Shown here piece by piece: positions 8,721 to 15,399 of a stretch of DNA of 54,107 bases. The stretch comes from Bacilli bacterium (GTDB lineage Bacteria; Bacillota_I; Bacilli_A; RF39; UBA660): the NCBI GenBank assembly GCA_017484205.1, contig JAFUTO010000016.1, positions 1 through 54,107 of the forward strand, given 5' to 3'. The notes under the pieces were generated by a model. It worked only from the letters and a program-made list of their open reading frames with translations. It ran no database searches and was not told the DNA's origin. Every line of letters begins with the position of its first letter. The first letter of the stretch is position 1. The translations under genes were made by a program, and so were the position numbers.

Positions 8721-8860
8721 TGGTGAACCCAGCCATAAATCGGGAACTAAAAAAGTGGTGAACCCAGCCATAAATCGGGAACTAAAAAAGTGGTGAACCC
8801 AGCCATAAATCGGGAACTAAAAAAGCGGTGAACCCAGCCATAAATCGGGAACTAAAAAAG
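8721..8860 (+). repeat. Four tandem 35-nt antitoxin repeats (locus 1)
   Basis: Perfect head-to-tail repeats of 35 nt with a single substitution at 8826. There is no spacer sequence between units, which excludes a CRISPR array. Confidence 0.97.
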
Positions 8861-8863
8861 AGA

Positions 8864-8897
8864 AGTTAGATGTATAAAATTACATCTAACTTTTTTT
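8864..8897 (+). terminator. Attenuating terminator between antitoxin 1 and toxin 1
   Basis: AGTTAGATGTA (8864-8874) pairs perfectly with TACATCTAACT (8881-8891) around a 6-nt loop, followed by seven T. In ToxIN systems this terminator sets the excess of antitoxin RNA over toxin mRNA. The stem sequence is the same as at locus 2. Confidence 0.93.
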
Positions 8898-8917
8898 GTT
8901 TAGAAAGGAGGCGAAAA

Positions 8918-9418
8918 ATGTCGGATAATTTTAAATTAGTTAGAATTAATTCTGATTATTGCGATTATTTAAGAAAATATGATTATAGAGTACCATTTAA
9001 TAATAAAGATAAGAAAACGAGACCATTTGTAGGAATACTTTTTAAAATTAATGATTTTGATTATTTTGCTCCGTTATCTAGTCCTAAGGTAAAACATAGG
9101 AATATGAGATCATCGCTAGATTATATTAAATTGGATAATGGTAATTTAGAAATTGTTAATTTTAATAATATGTTACCAGTAACAAAAAATGTATACAAAA
9201 TTATTTTAATTAATTATAATGAACATAATTATAGTGTTTTATTACAAAAACAATTAGATTGGTTGAATGAAAATAAAAATGAAGTTAGAAATAAGGCAAC
9301 TAAATTATATAAATATTATAATAATAATCATTTAAATGGTAATATAATGGGTAGATGTTGCGATTTCAAATTATTAGAAGAAAAATGTGTTGAATATAAT
9401 AAAGTATTATCTTCTTAA
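8918..9418 (+). CDS. ToxN/AbiQ-family endoribonuclease toxin 1
   Basis: Toxin of a type III toxin-antitoxin/abortive-infection system: a sequence-specific endoribonuclease held inactive by the repeat RNA encoded upstream. The 166-aa protein shows the family pattern: DYCDYLRKYDYRVP near the N-terminus, RPFVGILFKIN (35-45), the active-site segment YFAPLSSPK (49-57) followed by KH, and the C-terminal RCCDFKLLEEKC (146-157). The start is ATG 8918, 5 nt after an AAAGGAGG SD; the longer frame from 8870 would begin inside the terminator hairpin and is rejected. Over the first 60 residues it matches toxin 2 at 40 positions by my count, so the pair arose by duplication. Confidence 0.93.
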   Translation: MSDNFKLVRINSDYCDYLRKYDYRVPFNNKDKKTRPFVGILFKINDFDYFAPLSSPKVKHRNMRSSLDYIKLDNGNLEIVNFNNMLPVTKNVYKIILINYNEHNYSVLLQKQLDWLNENKNEVRNKATKLYKYYNNNHLNGNIMGRCCDFKLLEEKCVEYNKVLSS

Positions 9419-9434
9419 TATCATACTTATAATA

Positions 9435-9463
9435 TTGACTTTAATATAAAAATATAGTATATT
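9435..9463 (+). promoter_or_regulatory. Promoter of type III TA locus 2
   Basis: TTGACT (9435-9440), 17-nt spacer, TATATT (9458-9463). It is a near-exact copy of the locus 1 promoter. RNA start predicted near 9470. Confidence 0.9.
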
Positions 9464-9492
9464 ATAAGTGCACAAGCAATTGTGTGTGAAAG

Positions 9493-9615
9493 CTGGCGTT
9501 TCCGGCCATAACAATAACAGGAATCTAAGAAAGCTGGCGTTTCCGGCCATAACAATAACAGGAATCTAAGAAAGCTGGCGTTTCCGGCCATAACAATAAC
9601 AGGAATCTAAGAAAG
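9493..9615 (+). repeat. Three tandem 41-nt antitoxin repeats (locus 2)
   Basis: Three identical head-to-tail 41-nt units without spacers. Confidence 0.97.
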
Positions 9616-9618
9616 TGA

Positions 9619-9649
9619 AGTTAGATGTAAATTACATCTAACTTTTTTT
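9619..9649 (+). terminator. Attenuating terminator between antitoxin 2 and toxin 2
   Basis: AGTTAGATGTA (9619-9629) pairs with TACATCTAACT (9633-9643) around a 3-nt loop, followed by a run of seven T. The stem is identical to that of locus 1; only the loop differs. Confidence 0.92.
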
Positions 9650-9667
9650 GTAGAAAGGAGGCGAATT

Positions 9668-10183
9668 ATGTCGGGGAATATGAATTTAGTTATAATAGAT
9701 ACTGAATATTGTGATTATTTAAGAAAATTTGATTGTAGAGTACCATATAACAAAGAAAATAAAGATTTTAGACCATTTGTAGGTGTATTATTTAGAATAA
9801 ATGATATTGAATACTTTGCTCCGTTATCTAGTCCAAAGCCTAAGCATTTAAAAATGAAAGAATTTATAGACTTTATTAAAATTGATGATGGTAATTTAGG
9901 GATTATAAATTTGAATAATATGATTCCAGTAACTAAAAATAATTATAAAGTTATTAATTATAAAGAGTATGATTCTAATGTCTTTCATGATATGAATTAC
10001 TATAGAATGCAACAAAAGGAATTGCTTTGGCTAAATAGAAATAAAAATATAATAATTAGTAGGGCATATAAACTATATACAAAATATATGAATAACAAAC
10101 TGCCTGAAGCTATTAGAAAAAGATGTTGTGATTTCAAATTATTAGAAGAAAAATGTGATGAATATAATAAAGTGTTAAACTAG
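9668..10183 (+). CDS. ToxN/AbiQ-family endoribonuclease toxin 2
   Basis: Second type III toxin, 171 aa, paralogous to the gene at 8918. The same landmarks are present: EYCDYLRKFDCRVP, RPFVGVLFRIN (35-45), YFAPLSSPK (49-57) and the C-terminal RCCDFKLLEEKC. It differs mainly in the central region (about 60-140), where antitoxin contacts and specificity would be expected to diverge along with the different repeat RNA. ATG 9668 has a GAAAGGAGG SD identical in context to that of toxin 1. Its TAG stop lies inside a short hairpin (10177-10198) that may end the transcript. Both toxins look intact. Confidence 0.93.
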   Translation: MSGNMNLVIIDTEYCDYLRKFDCRVPYNKENKDFRPFVGVLFRINDIEYFAPLSSPKPKHLKMKEFIDFIKIDDGNLGIINLNNMIPVTKNNYKVINYKEYDSNVFHDMNYYRMQQKELLWLNRNKNIIISRAYKLYTKYMNNKLPEAIRKRCCDFKLLEEKCDEYNKVLN

Positions 10184-10209
10184 ATATAACTCTAGTTTTA
10201 TTTTATAAT
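10177..10209 (+). terminator. Likely terminator after toxin 2
   Basis: AAACTAGA (10177-10184) pairs with TCTAGTTT (10191-10198) around TATAAC, followed by a T-rich but interrupted tail. Confidence 0.6.
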
Positions 10210-10237
10210 TTATTATATAATGAATGTAGGTGATATA

Positions 10238-11404
10238 ATGAAGAAATTAACTATACTTTGTTTACATATGGGATATGGAGGAGCTGAAAACGCAATCGCG
10301 TCTTTAGCTAATAATTTATGTAATAAATATGATATAGAAATAGTATCGGTATATAAATTATATGATAAAGAAGCATATACGCTAGATAAAAAAATAAATG
10401 TTACATATCTTATGGAAACTGATATTGCTTTAAGGACGGATACATATAAAAAATTACTTAGATCACATAAAATATTTAAACTATTTAAAGTACTACTTAG
10501 AGATTATAAGATTAATATATTTAGATTAGCTAAAGATACTATTGATAGCTATATAAATGTAAAAAATAAAAAGAGATTAATGATTAATTATATCAAAAAT
10601 ATGAATACGGATATTGTATTATCAACTAGATTAGAATATAACTATTATTTAAGTGAGTATCAGCCAAAGGCTTATAAGGTGGCTTGGGAACATAATCATG
10701 GAGATATTAAATATATAAGAGAAGTCATAAAAAGTTGCAATGGTGTAGATAGATTAGTAGTTGTATCTAAAGGATTATATGATATTTATACTAGTGAAAC
10801 TAATGATTTAAAAATATCTTATATACCTAATGTATTAGATGAATTGCCTGATAAAAAATCTAAATTAGATAATAAAAGTCTTGTATCAGTTGGTAGACTT
10901 GTAACAGTTAAAGGCTATAATGATATGATTGATGTAATGAAAATAATTAATGAAAAAGATCCATCAATTACATTAGAAATAATAGGTGATGGAGATTTAA
11001 AATATGATTTAAAAAACAAAGTGAAAGATTTAAAACTTGATAAAAATATTAAATTAGTCGGTTTAAAAGATAAGAAATATATTAATGATAAATTAGCAAA
11101 ATCATCACTATTTATATCAACATCCCATTCTGAGTCGTTTGGATTAGCGGTTATAGAAGCTATGTCAGCTGGTGTACCTGTTATTGCCTTTGATTCAGCA
11201 GAAGGATTAACTGAACTTATCGATAATAAAAATGGTATATTAATTCAAAATAGAAATATAGAAGAAATGGCAAATGAAATAATAGAATTATTAGATGATA
11301 AAGTAAGAATAAAAGAAATGGGTAAGAATGCATATAATACATCATTAAATTATACAAAAGATAAAGTATATGATAAATGGTTAAAGGTTATGGAGGATAA
11401 ATGA
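10238..11404 (+). CDS. Glycosyltransferase, GT4 family
   Basis: Retaining nucleotide-sugar glycosyltransferase of GT-B fold, probably working on a surface glycan. The 388-aa protein begins KKLTILCLHMGYGGAENAI, an acceptor-side Rossmann start of GT4 type. It has VSVGRLVTVKGYNDMIDVMK (C-domain start, about 216-235), IIGDGDLKYDL and the donor-binding ESFGLAVIEAMSAGVPVIAF segment with its E-x7-E pattern. The start is ATG 10238 after AGGTGAT; TATAAT (10216-10221) ends 16 nt before it. It stands alone between the TA loci and the ATPase gene, so sugar and acceptor cannot be inferred. Confidence 0.88.
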   Translation: MKKLTILCLHMGYGGAENAIASLANNLCNKYDIEIVSVYKLYDKEAYTLDKKINVTYLMETDIALRTDTYKKLLRSHKIFKLFKVLLRDYKINIFRLAKDTIDSYINVKNKKRLMINYIKNMNTDIVLSTRLEYNYYLSEYQPKAYKVAWEHNHGDIKYIREVIKSCNGVDRLVVVSKGLYDIYTSETNDLKISYIPNVLDELPDKKSKLDNKSLVSVGRLVTVKGYNDMIDVMKIINEKDPSITLEIIGDGDLKYDLKNKVKDLKLDKNIKLVGLKDKKYINDKLAKSSLFISTSHSESFGLAVIEAMSAGVPVIAFDSAEGLTELIDNKNGILIQNRNIEEMANEIIELLDDKVRIKEMGKNAYNTSLNYTKDKVYDKWLKVMEDK

Positions 11405-11453
11405 TTTCCAAAACTATGGTATTTTAGATAGTTTTGGAAAAATATTTCCAAAA
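11405..11453 (+). promoter_or_regulatory. Inverted repeat plus third half-site upstream of the ATPase promoter
   Basis: TTTCCAAAACTAT (11405-11417) is a perfect 13-bp inverted repeat of 11428-11440 with a 10-nt loop. A third TTTCCAAAA (11445-11453) follows and abuts the -35 box (11455). There is no T tract after the hairpin, so a terminator is unlikely. An operator, or a paused hairpin at the end of the glycosyltransferase gene, fits better. Confidence 0.55.
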
Positions 11454-11454
11454 A

Positions 11455-11483
11455 TTGACTTAATATAAAAAAAGGTATATACT
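11455..11483 (+). promoter_or_regulatory. Promoter of the AAA/DUF4143 gene
   Basis: TTGACT (11455-11460), 17-nt spacer, TATACT (11478-11483). The downstream start codon is at 11502, so the leader is about 12 nt. Confidence 0.75.
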
Positions 11484-11501
11484 TAAATAGAGGTGATAAC
11501 T

Positions 11502-12710
11502 ATGATAGAAAGAACTCAATATCTTGAAGAATTAAAAAGATGGAAAGATAAAGACTTAATTAAAGTAGTTACAGGAATAAGACGATGCGGTAAATCTACT
11601 TTATTTGAATTATTTATAAATTATTTAAAAGATAGTGGAGTTGATGAAAAACAAATCATACACATAAATTTGGAAGATGCTGATTATAATTTTACTGATT
11701 ATAAGCAATTATATGATTATATAAATTCTAAGATAAATGTTAAGGAACAATATTATGTATTTCTAGACGAAGTTCAAAATGTAGTTGAATTTCAAAAAGC
11801 AGTTGATAGCTTATATATTAAAAAAAATGTAGATGTATATATAACGGGATCTAATGCTTATCTATTATCAGGTGAACTTGCTACGTTACTATCAGGAAGA
11901 TATATTGAAATAAAAATGTTACCATTATCATTTAAAGAATATAAATCAGTATTTGAAACTGACAATTACCAACAATTATTTCTTGAATATATGAAAAATG
12001 GTGGAATGCCTGGAAATATAACAATATTAAAGTCGAATCCGAATGATTTAGACAAATATTTAGATGGTATATTTTCTACTATTGTATATAAAGATATAAT
12101 GGCGAGAAATAATATAACAGATAAATTATTATTAGAAAGCGTGTTAAAGTTTATATTTGATAGTGTTGGTAGTCCTGTATCTATAAAGAAAATAAGTGAT
12201 ACTTTAACGAGCAAGGGAGTATCTACAAGTAACCATACTGTAGAAAACTATATTAATGCGTTTATAGAAAGTTTCTTAATATATAAAGCTGAAAGGTTTG
12301 ATATTAAAGGTAAAAATATATTGGCAAGAGATTATAAATATTACCCCGTTGATACAGGATTGAGGAGTTATTTGTTAGGTAAAAAGTCAGATAGTGACAT
12401 GGGCCATATACTAGAAAATATTGTTTATTTAGAATTGTTAAGACGGGGGTATAAGGTTTATGTTGGAAAAATTGATGAATTAGAGGTCGATTTTGTTGCA
12501 GAGAATAGAGACGGATTGAAATATTATCAAGTTGCACTAACTGTTCGAGATGAAAAAGTATTAGAAAGAGAATTAAGAGGATTACAAAAAACAGGAGATT
12601 TTTATCCAAAGTTTTTATTAACACTAGATATGGATTTAGAATCCGATTATGATGGTATAACTAAGATTAATGTAGTAGATTGGCTATTAAACGATGAAAA
12701 ATATCATTAA
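11502..12710 (+). CDS. AAA-family ATPase with DUF4143 domain
   Basis: ATP-binding protein of the AAA_14/DUF4143 group, common in gut bacteria and archaea, role unknown. The 402-aa protein has Walker A GIRRCGKST (25-33), Walker B YYVFLDEVQN (about 85-94), sensor-type TGSNAYLLSGELATLLSGRY (about 113-132), and a C-terminal DUF4143 domain with a restriction-endonuclease-like pattern: LENIVYLELLRRGYKVYVG, then DELEVDFV and YYQVALTV (E, then D/E-V-D, then Q). The start is ATG 11502 after AGGTGATAACT; the GTG 9 nt earlier overlaps the SD. It overlaps the next gene by 17 nt. Confidence 0.9.
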   Translation: MIERTQYLEELKRWKDKDLIKVVTGIRRCGKSTLFELFINYLKDSGVDEKQIIHINLEDADYNFTDYKQLYDYINSKINVKEQYYVFLDEVQNVVEFQKAVDSLYIKKNVDVYITGSNAYLLSGELATLLSGRYIEIKMLPLSFKEYKSVFETDNYQQLFLEYMKNGGMPGNITILKSNPNDLDKYLDGIFSTIVYKDIMARNNITDKLLLESVLKFIFDSVGSPVSIKKISDTLTSKGVSTSNHTVENYINAFIESFLIYKAERFDIKGKNILARDYKYYPVDTGLRSYLLGKKSDSDMGHILENIVYLELLRRGYKVYVGKIDELEVDFVAENRDGLKYYQVALTVRDEKVLERELRGLQKTGDFYPKFLLTLDMDLESDYDGITKINVVDWLLNDEKYH

Positions 12711-13428
12711 AACCATATTACAATTTCTATTACTTATAATAATATTAATCATCATATATCCTTTCTTATGCATTATTATGGAGATAATAGATGAATATAT
12801 TATGACAAGTACCTTTTTAGAAAATATAAGTAAGGATGCTTGGCTAACTTTTATAGGTTCTATAATTGGTGGACTTATTACTATGATAGGTGTTATTTTA
12901 ACAATACAATATGAAAAGAGAGTTAATAAGATTAATCAGTTAAAGGATGTAAGACCATTTATTGTGTGTAAACCTGATTTACCTGATGTATTATATAGTG
13001 CAAAAGACGAAGAAGAGTTTCGAACTTATAATTTAAATGTTAAGAATGTATCTGATAATCTAGTTAAAGATTTAAGAGTGTTAAGTGATGAAGTTTATAT
13101 TTATGTAGGAAATGATAAATATGAGAAAGTAGATGACAGTAAAGATTCCCGTTATTCTATTTTTACAGTGCTTATGGATACTACCGAAATGATAGAAGCA
13201 CATAATGTATTTTCATATCAAACAAATATACTAATTCATAATTATAAAGAAACATCTAAGTCACCTGCGGATACATTTAAAGTAAAAATGTTATTTGAAT
13301 ATACCGATATACTTGATTTAAAAAAATATAGGCATTATTTAGAATATAATTTAACAATTAATTATACAAGAGAGAAGGGTAAATATATTTTATTTGCTAA
13401 TGATATAAAAAATGAAACTATAAATTAG
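12694..13428 (+). CDS. Membrane protein of unknown function, coupled to the ATPase
   Basis: A 244-aa protein that I do not recognise. Two membrane segments lie near the N-terminus (about 5-30 and 50-70), followed by a short basic stretch (QYEKRVNKINQLKDVRPFIVCKP) and a soluble, probably beta-sandwich domain (about 85-240) with alternating hydrophobic residues. The start overlaps the end of the ATPase gene by 17 nt and lacks a good SD, so translation probably depends on coupling. A later Met at about residue 29 is an alternative. Because of the coupling, the two products may act together at the membrane. No catalytic motif is visible. Confidence 0.7.
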   Translation: MKNIIKTILQFLLLIIILIIIYPFLCIIMEIIDEYIMTSTFLENISKDAWLTFIGSIIGGLITMIGVILTIQYEKRVNKINQLKDVRPFIVCKPDLPDVLYSAKDEEEFRTYNLNVKNVSDNLVKDLRVLSDEVYIYVGNDKYEKVDDSKDSRYSIFTVLMDTTEMIEAHNVFSYQTNILIHNYKETSKSPADTFKVKMLFEYTDILDLKKYRHYLEYNLTINYTREKGKYILFANDIKNETIN

Positions 13429-13440
13429 AAATAAACAAGT

Positions 13441-13473
13441 AAAATAAAGCCAAAATGACTTTATTTTTTCTTT
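13441..13473 (+). terminator. Terminator before the polysaccharide locus
   Basis: AAAATAAAG (13441-13449) pairs with CTTTATTTT (13459-13467) around a 9-nt loop, followed by more T. Confidence 0.78.
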
Positions 13474-13494
13474 ACATATTAATGTTATAATAAA

Positions 13495-13523
13495 TTTACA
13501 AATTGTCGTATATTTGGTATAAT
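13495..13523 (+). promoter_or_regulatory. Promoter of the surface-polysaccharide locus
   Basis: TTTACA (13495-13500), 17-nt spacer, TATAAT (13518-13523) with an extended TGG before the -10. The start codon is 90 nt further on, giving an unusually long leader for this region. The leader contains a TTTAGC/GCTAAA inverted repeat (13562-13567 and 13588-13593), a possible regulatory hairpin. No other good promoter is seen before about 32.4 kb, so some 19 kb may form one operon. Confidence 0.7.
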
Positions 13524-13613
13524 TATAATGTATTAATAAAAGATTAAGTAAATTTGCATTATTTAGCCTTTTGTGTTAGTATAGTGTGCTAAACAGGGGT
13601 GAGAGGTGATAAA

Positions 13614-14291
13614 ATGAACGAAAGTATTGTTATAGTTGAAAGCGCTAAGGATGCTGTAGTTAAAACAAATAGTAAAACTTTATATTTTGTTATTAAAAGA
13701 TTTTTTGATATATTAGTAGGGTTAATTGGACTAGTTATTTTAATACCGTTAACAGTAATAATAAAAGTGGCATATATGTTAACAGGAGATTTTAGTTCAA
13801 TATTCTTTAAGCATAAAAGAATTGGTAAACATGGTGAAACTATTTATATATATAAATATAGATCTATGGTTCCTAATGCTGAAGCTAAATTAAAAACTAT
13901 GTTAAAAGATAAAAAGTTTAAAAAGGAATTTGAAAAAAATTATAAATTAGATAATGATCCTAGAATTACTAAAATAGGCAAGATTATTAGAACTACTTCT
14001 ATTGATGAATTACCACAATTTATAAACCTTTTAAAAGGTGATATGTCATTAATTGGTCCAAGACCATTAGTTGAAGGTGAATTAGATGCACAAAATGGTA
14101 ATCATGAAATATATGAATCTGTAAGACCAGGAATTACTGGTTGGTGGGCATGTAATGGTAGAAGTGCTACTAATTATGATGAGAGACTAAAACTAGAATA
14201 TTATTATGTAAGAAATTGTTCTATCAAATTAGATATTAAATGTATTTATAGAACTATAATAGCTGTTTTGAAAAGACAGGGAGCTAAATAA
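13614..14291 (+). CDS. Undecaprenyl-phosphate sugar-1-phosphate transferase (priming enzyme)
   Basis: Membrane enzyme that starts each polysaccharide repeat by moving a sugar-1-phosphate onto undecaprenyl phosphate (bacterial sugar transferase family). The 225-aa protein has a membrane segment (about 27-52), then FKHKRIGKHGETIYIYKYRSM, the catalytic DPRITKIGKIIR...SIDELPQF block, LKGDMSLIGPRPL, and the C-terminal RPGITGWW...LEYYYVRN. This is the short form without the extra N-terminal membrane domain of WbaP/WcaJ. The start is ATG 13614 with an AGAGGTGAT SD. First gene of the locus, as expected for the priming step. The sugar (often a hexosamine or glucose/galactose) cannot be read from the sequence. 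Confidence 0.92.
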   Translation: MNESIVIVESAKDAVVKTNSKTLYFVIKRFFDILVGLIGLVILIPLTVIIKVAYMLTGDFSSIFFKHKRIGKHGETIYIYKYRSMVPNAEAKLKTMLKDKKFKKEFEKNYKLDNDPRITKIGKIIRTTSIDELPQFINLLKGDMSLIGPRPLVEGELDAQNGNHEIYESVRPGITGWWACNGRSATNYDERLKLEYYYVRNCSIKLDIKCIYRTIIAVLKRQGAK

Positions 14292-14313
14292 AAGGGGAAT
14301 TAATAAATATTAT

Positions 14314-14342
14314 AATGGACTATACCCTTGGTGTAGTCCATT
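14314..14342 (+). other. Intercistronic hairpin before gmd
   Basis: AATGGACTA (14314-14322) pairs perfectly with TAGTCCATT (14334-14342) around an 11-nt loop. There is no T tract, so it may be an RNA processing or partial attenuation site between the priming transferase and gmd. Confidence 0.5.
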
Positions 14343-14363
14343 TATTATGTTTAGGAGGAAAAT

Positions 14364-15398
14364 ATGAAAAAAGCCTTAATAACTGGAATTACTGGACAAG
14401 ATGGGTCATATTTGGCAGAATTTCTATTAAATAAAGGGTATGAAGTTCATGGCATTGTAAGGAGAATATCTATTTCTAATACTCAAAGAATAGATCATAT
14501 TATTGACAAACTTATATTACATGAAGGTGATTTGTCTGACTCATCAAGTATTGTTAAAATCATTAAGAATGTAGAACCTGATGAAATATATAATTTGGCT
14601 GCTCAAAGTCATGTTGGTGTTTCTTTTGATGCCGCTGAATACACAGGCGATGTTGATGCATTAGGAGTTCTTAGAATATTAGAAGCAGTACATATATTAA
14701 AATTGGAAAACAAATGCCGCATATATCAAGCTTCAACTTCAGAACTTTATGGTAAAGTAGAAGAATGTCCACAAAATGAATCTACACCATTTCATCCGTA
14801 TAGTCCTTATGCAGTTGCTAAACAATATGGTTATTGGATTGTAAAAGAATATCGTGAAGCGTATAATATGTTTGCATGCAATGGAATTTTATTTAATCAC
14901 GAAAGTGAAAGACGTGGTGAAAATTTTGTTACTAGAAAAATAACATTAGCAGCAGGCAGAATTGCAGAAGGATTACAAGACCATTTAGAATTAGGAAATC
15001 TAGACTCATTAAGAGATTGGGGATATGCAAAAGACTATGTTGAATGCATGTGGCTGATATTACAAAATGAAAAACCAGATGATTTTGTAATTGCTACAGG
15101 AATTCAACATACAGTTAGAGATTTTGTAGAAAAAACATTTAAAGAAAATGGAATTGATATTAGGTGGGAAGGAACTGGTATAGAAGAAAAAGGTTATGAC
15201 AGCAAGAGTGGAAAAATGTTGGTATGTGTAAATCCAAAATGGTTTAGACCTACTGATGTCGTCAATTTATTAGGTGATCCATCAAAAGCAAAAAAAGAAT
15301 TAGGATGGAATCCTCAAAAAACTAGTTATGAAGAATTGATACATATTATGGCAATACATGATAGAAATTTAGCTAAAAAAGAAAAGGTGAATAAATAA
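14364..15398 (+). CDS. gmd: GDP-mannose 4,6-dehydratase
   Basis: NADP-dependent short-chain dehydrogenase-type enzyme that converts GDP-D-mannose to GDP-4-keto-6-deoxy-D-mannose in the cytoplasm. The 344-aa protein has the Rossmann motif GITGQDGSY (8-16), the catalytic set T125-S126-E127 with Y149 and K153 ([10 protein letters not shown]), and the family segments [17 protein letters not shown] and [19 protein letters not shown]. Length and motifs are complete. In colanic-acid-type clusters the next gene is fcl (GDP-L-fucose synthase). Here only the first 57 codons of fcl survive, fused to a glycosyltransferase, so the dehydratase product may go elsewhere. Confidence 0.95.
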   Translation: MKKALITGITGQDGSYLAEFLLNKGYEVHGIVRRISISNTQRIDHIIDKLILHEGDLSDSSSIVKIIKNVEPDEIYNLAAQSHVGVSFDAAEYTGDVDALGVLRILEAVHILKLENKCRIYQASTSELYGKVEECPQNESTPFHPYSPYAVAKQYGYWIVKEYREAYNMFACNGILFNHESERRGENFVTRKITLAAGRIAEGLQDHLELGNLDSLRDWGYAKDYVECMWLILQNEKPDDFVIATGIQHTVRDFVEKTFKENGIDIRWEGTGIEEKGYDSKSGKMLVCVNPKWFRPTDVVNLLGDPSKAKKELGWNPQKTSYEELIHIMAIHDRNLAKKEKVNK

Positions 15399-15399
15399 T

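Larger units (their letters stand above)
8664..8897 (+). ncRNA. ToxI-like type III antitoxin RNA 1 (repeat array)
   Basis: RNA antitoxin that would be cut by its own toxin into short pseudoknots that wrap and inhibit it. It contains four contiguous 35-nt units (8721-8755, 8756-8790, 8791-8825, 8826-8860), identical except for the first base of unit 4 (C for T). A divergent unit precedes them (8687-8720). Each unit can fold as an H-type pseudoknot: stem 1 TGGT with GCCA around loop GAACCCA, and stem 2 CCC of that loop with the downstream GGG; an A-rich tail links the units. The array lies between a strong promoter and a terminator that precedes the toxin gene, the standard ToxIN layout. Confidence 0.93.
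9470..9649 (+). ncRNA. ToxI-like type III antitoxin RNA 2 (repeat array)
   Basis: RNA antitoxin for the second ToxN-like toxin. It has three perfect 41-nt units (9493-9533, 9534-9574, 9575-9615). Each can form an H-type pseudoknot: stem 1 TGGC with GCCA around loop GTTTCCG, stem 2 TTCC in that loop with the downstream GGAA, then an A-rich tail. Loop length (7 nt) and stem placement equal those of array 1, but the paired bases differ in a compensating way and the spacer before stem 2 is longer. A promoter precedes it and a terminator separates it from the toxin. Confidence 0.93.

Noticed and set aside
8870-8917. Longer N-terminus for toxin 1 starting at ATG 8870
   Set aside because: That ATG lies inside the terminator hairpin and has no SD. 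ATG 8918 has AAAGGAGG and aligns with the start of toxin 2.
8687-9615. CRISPR array
   Set aside because: Units follow one another without spacers, there are only three or four per array, and each lies in a promoter-terminator-toxin context. They are type III antitoxin repeats.
12304-12624. Minus-strand 106-aa ORF opposite the ATPase gene
   Set aside because: No SD, composition typical of an antisense shadow, and the plus-strand gene is clearly real.
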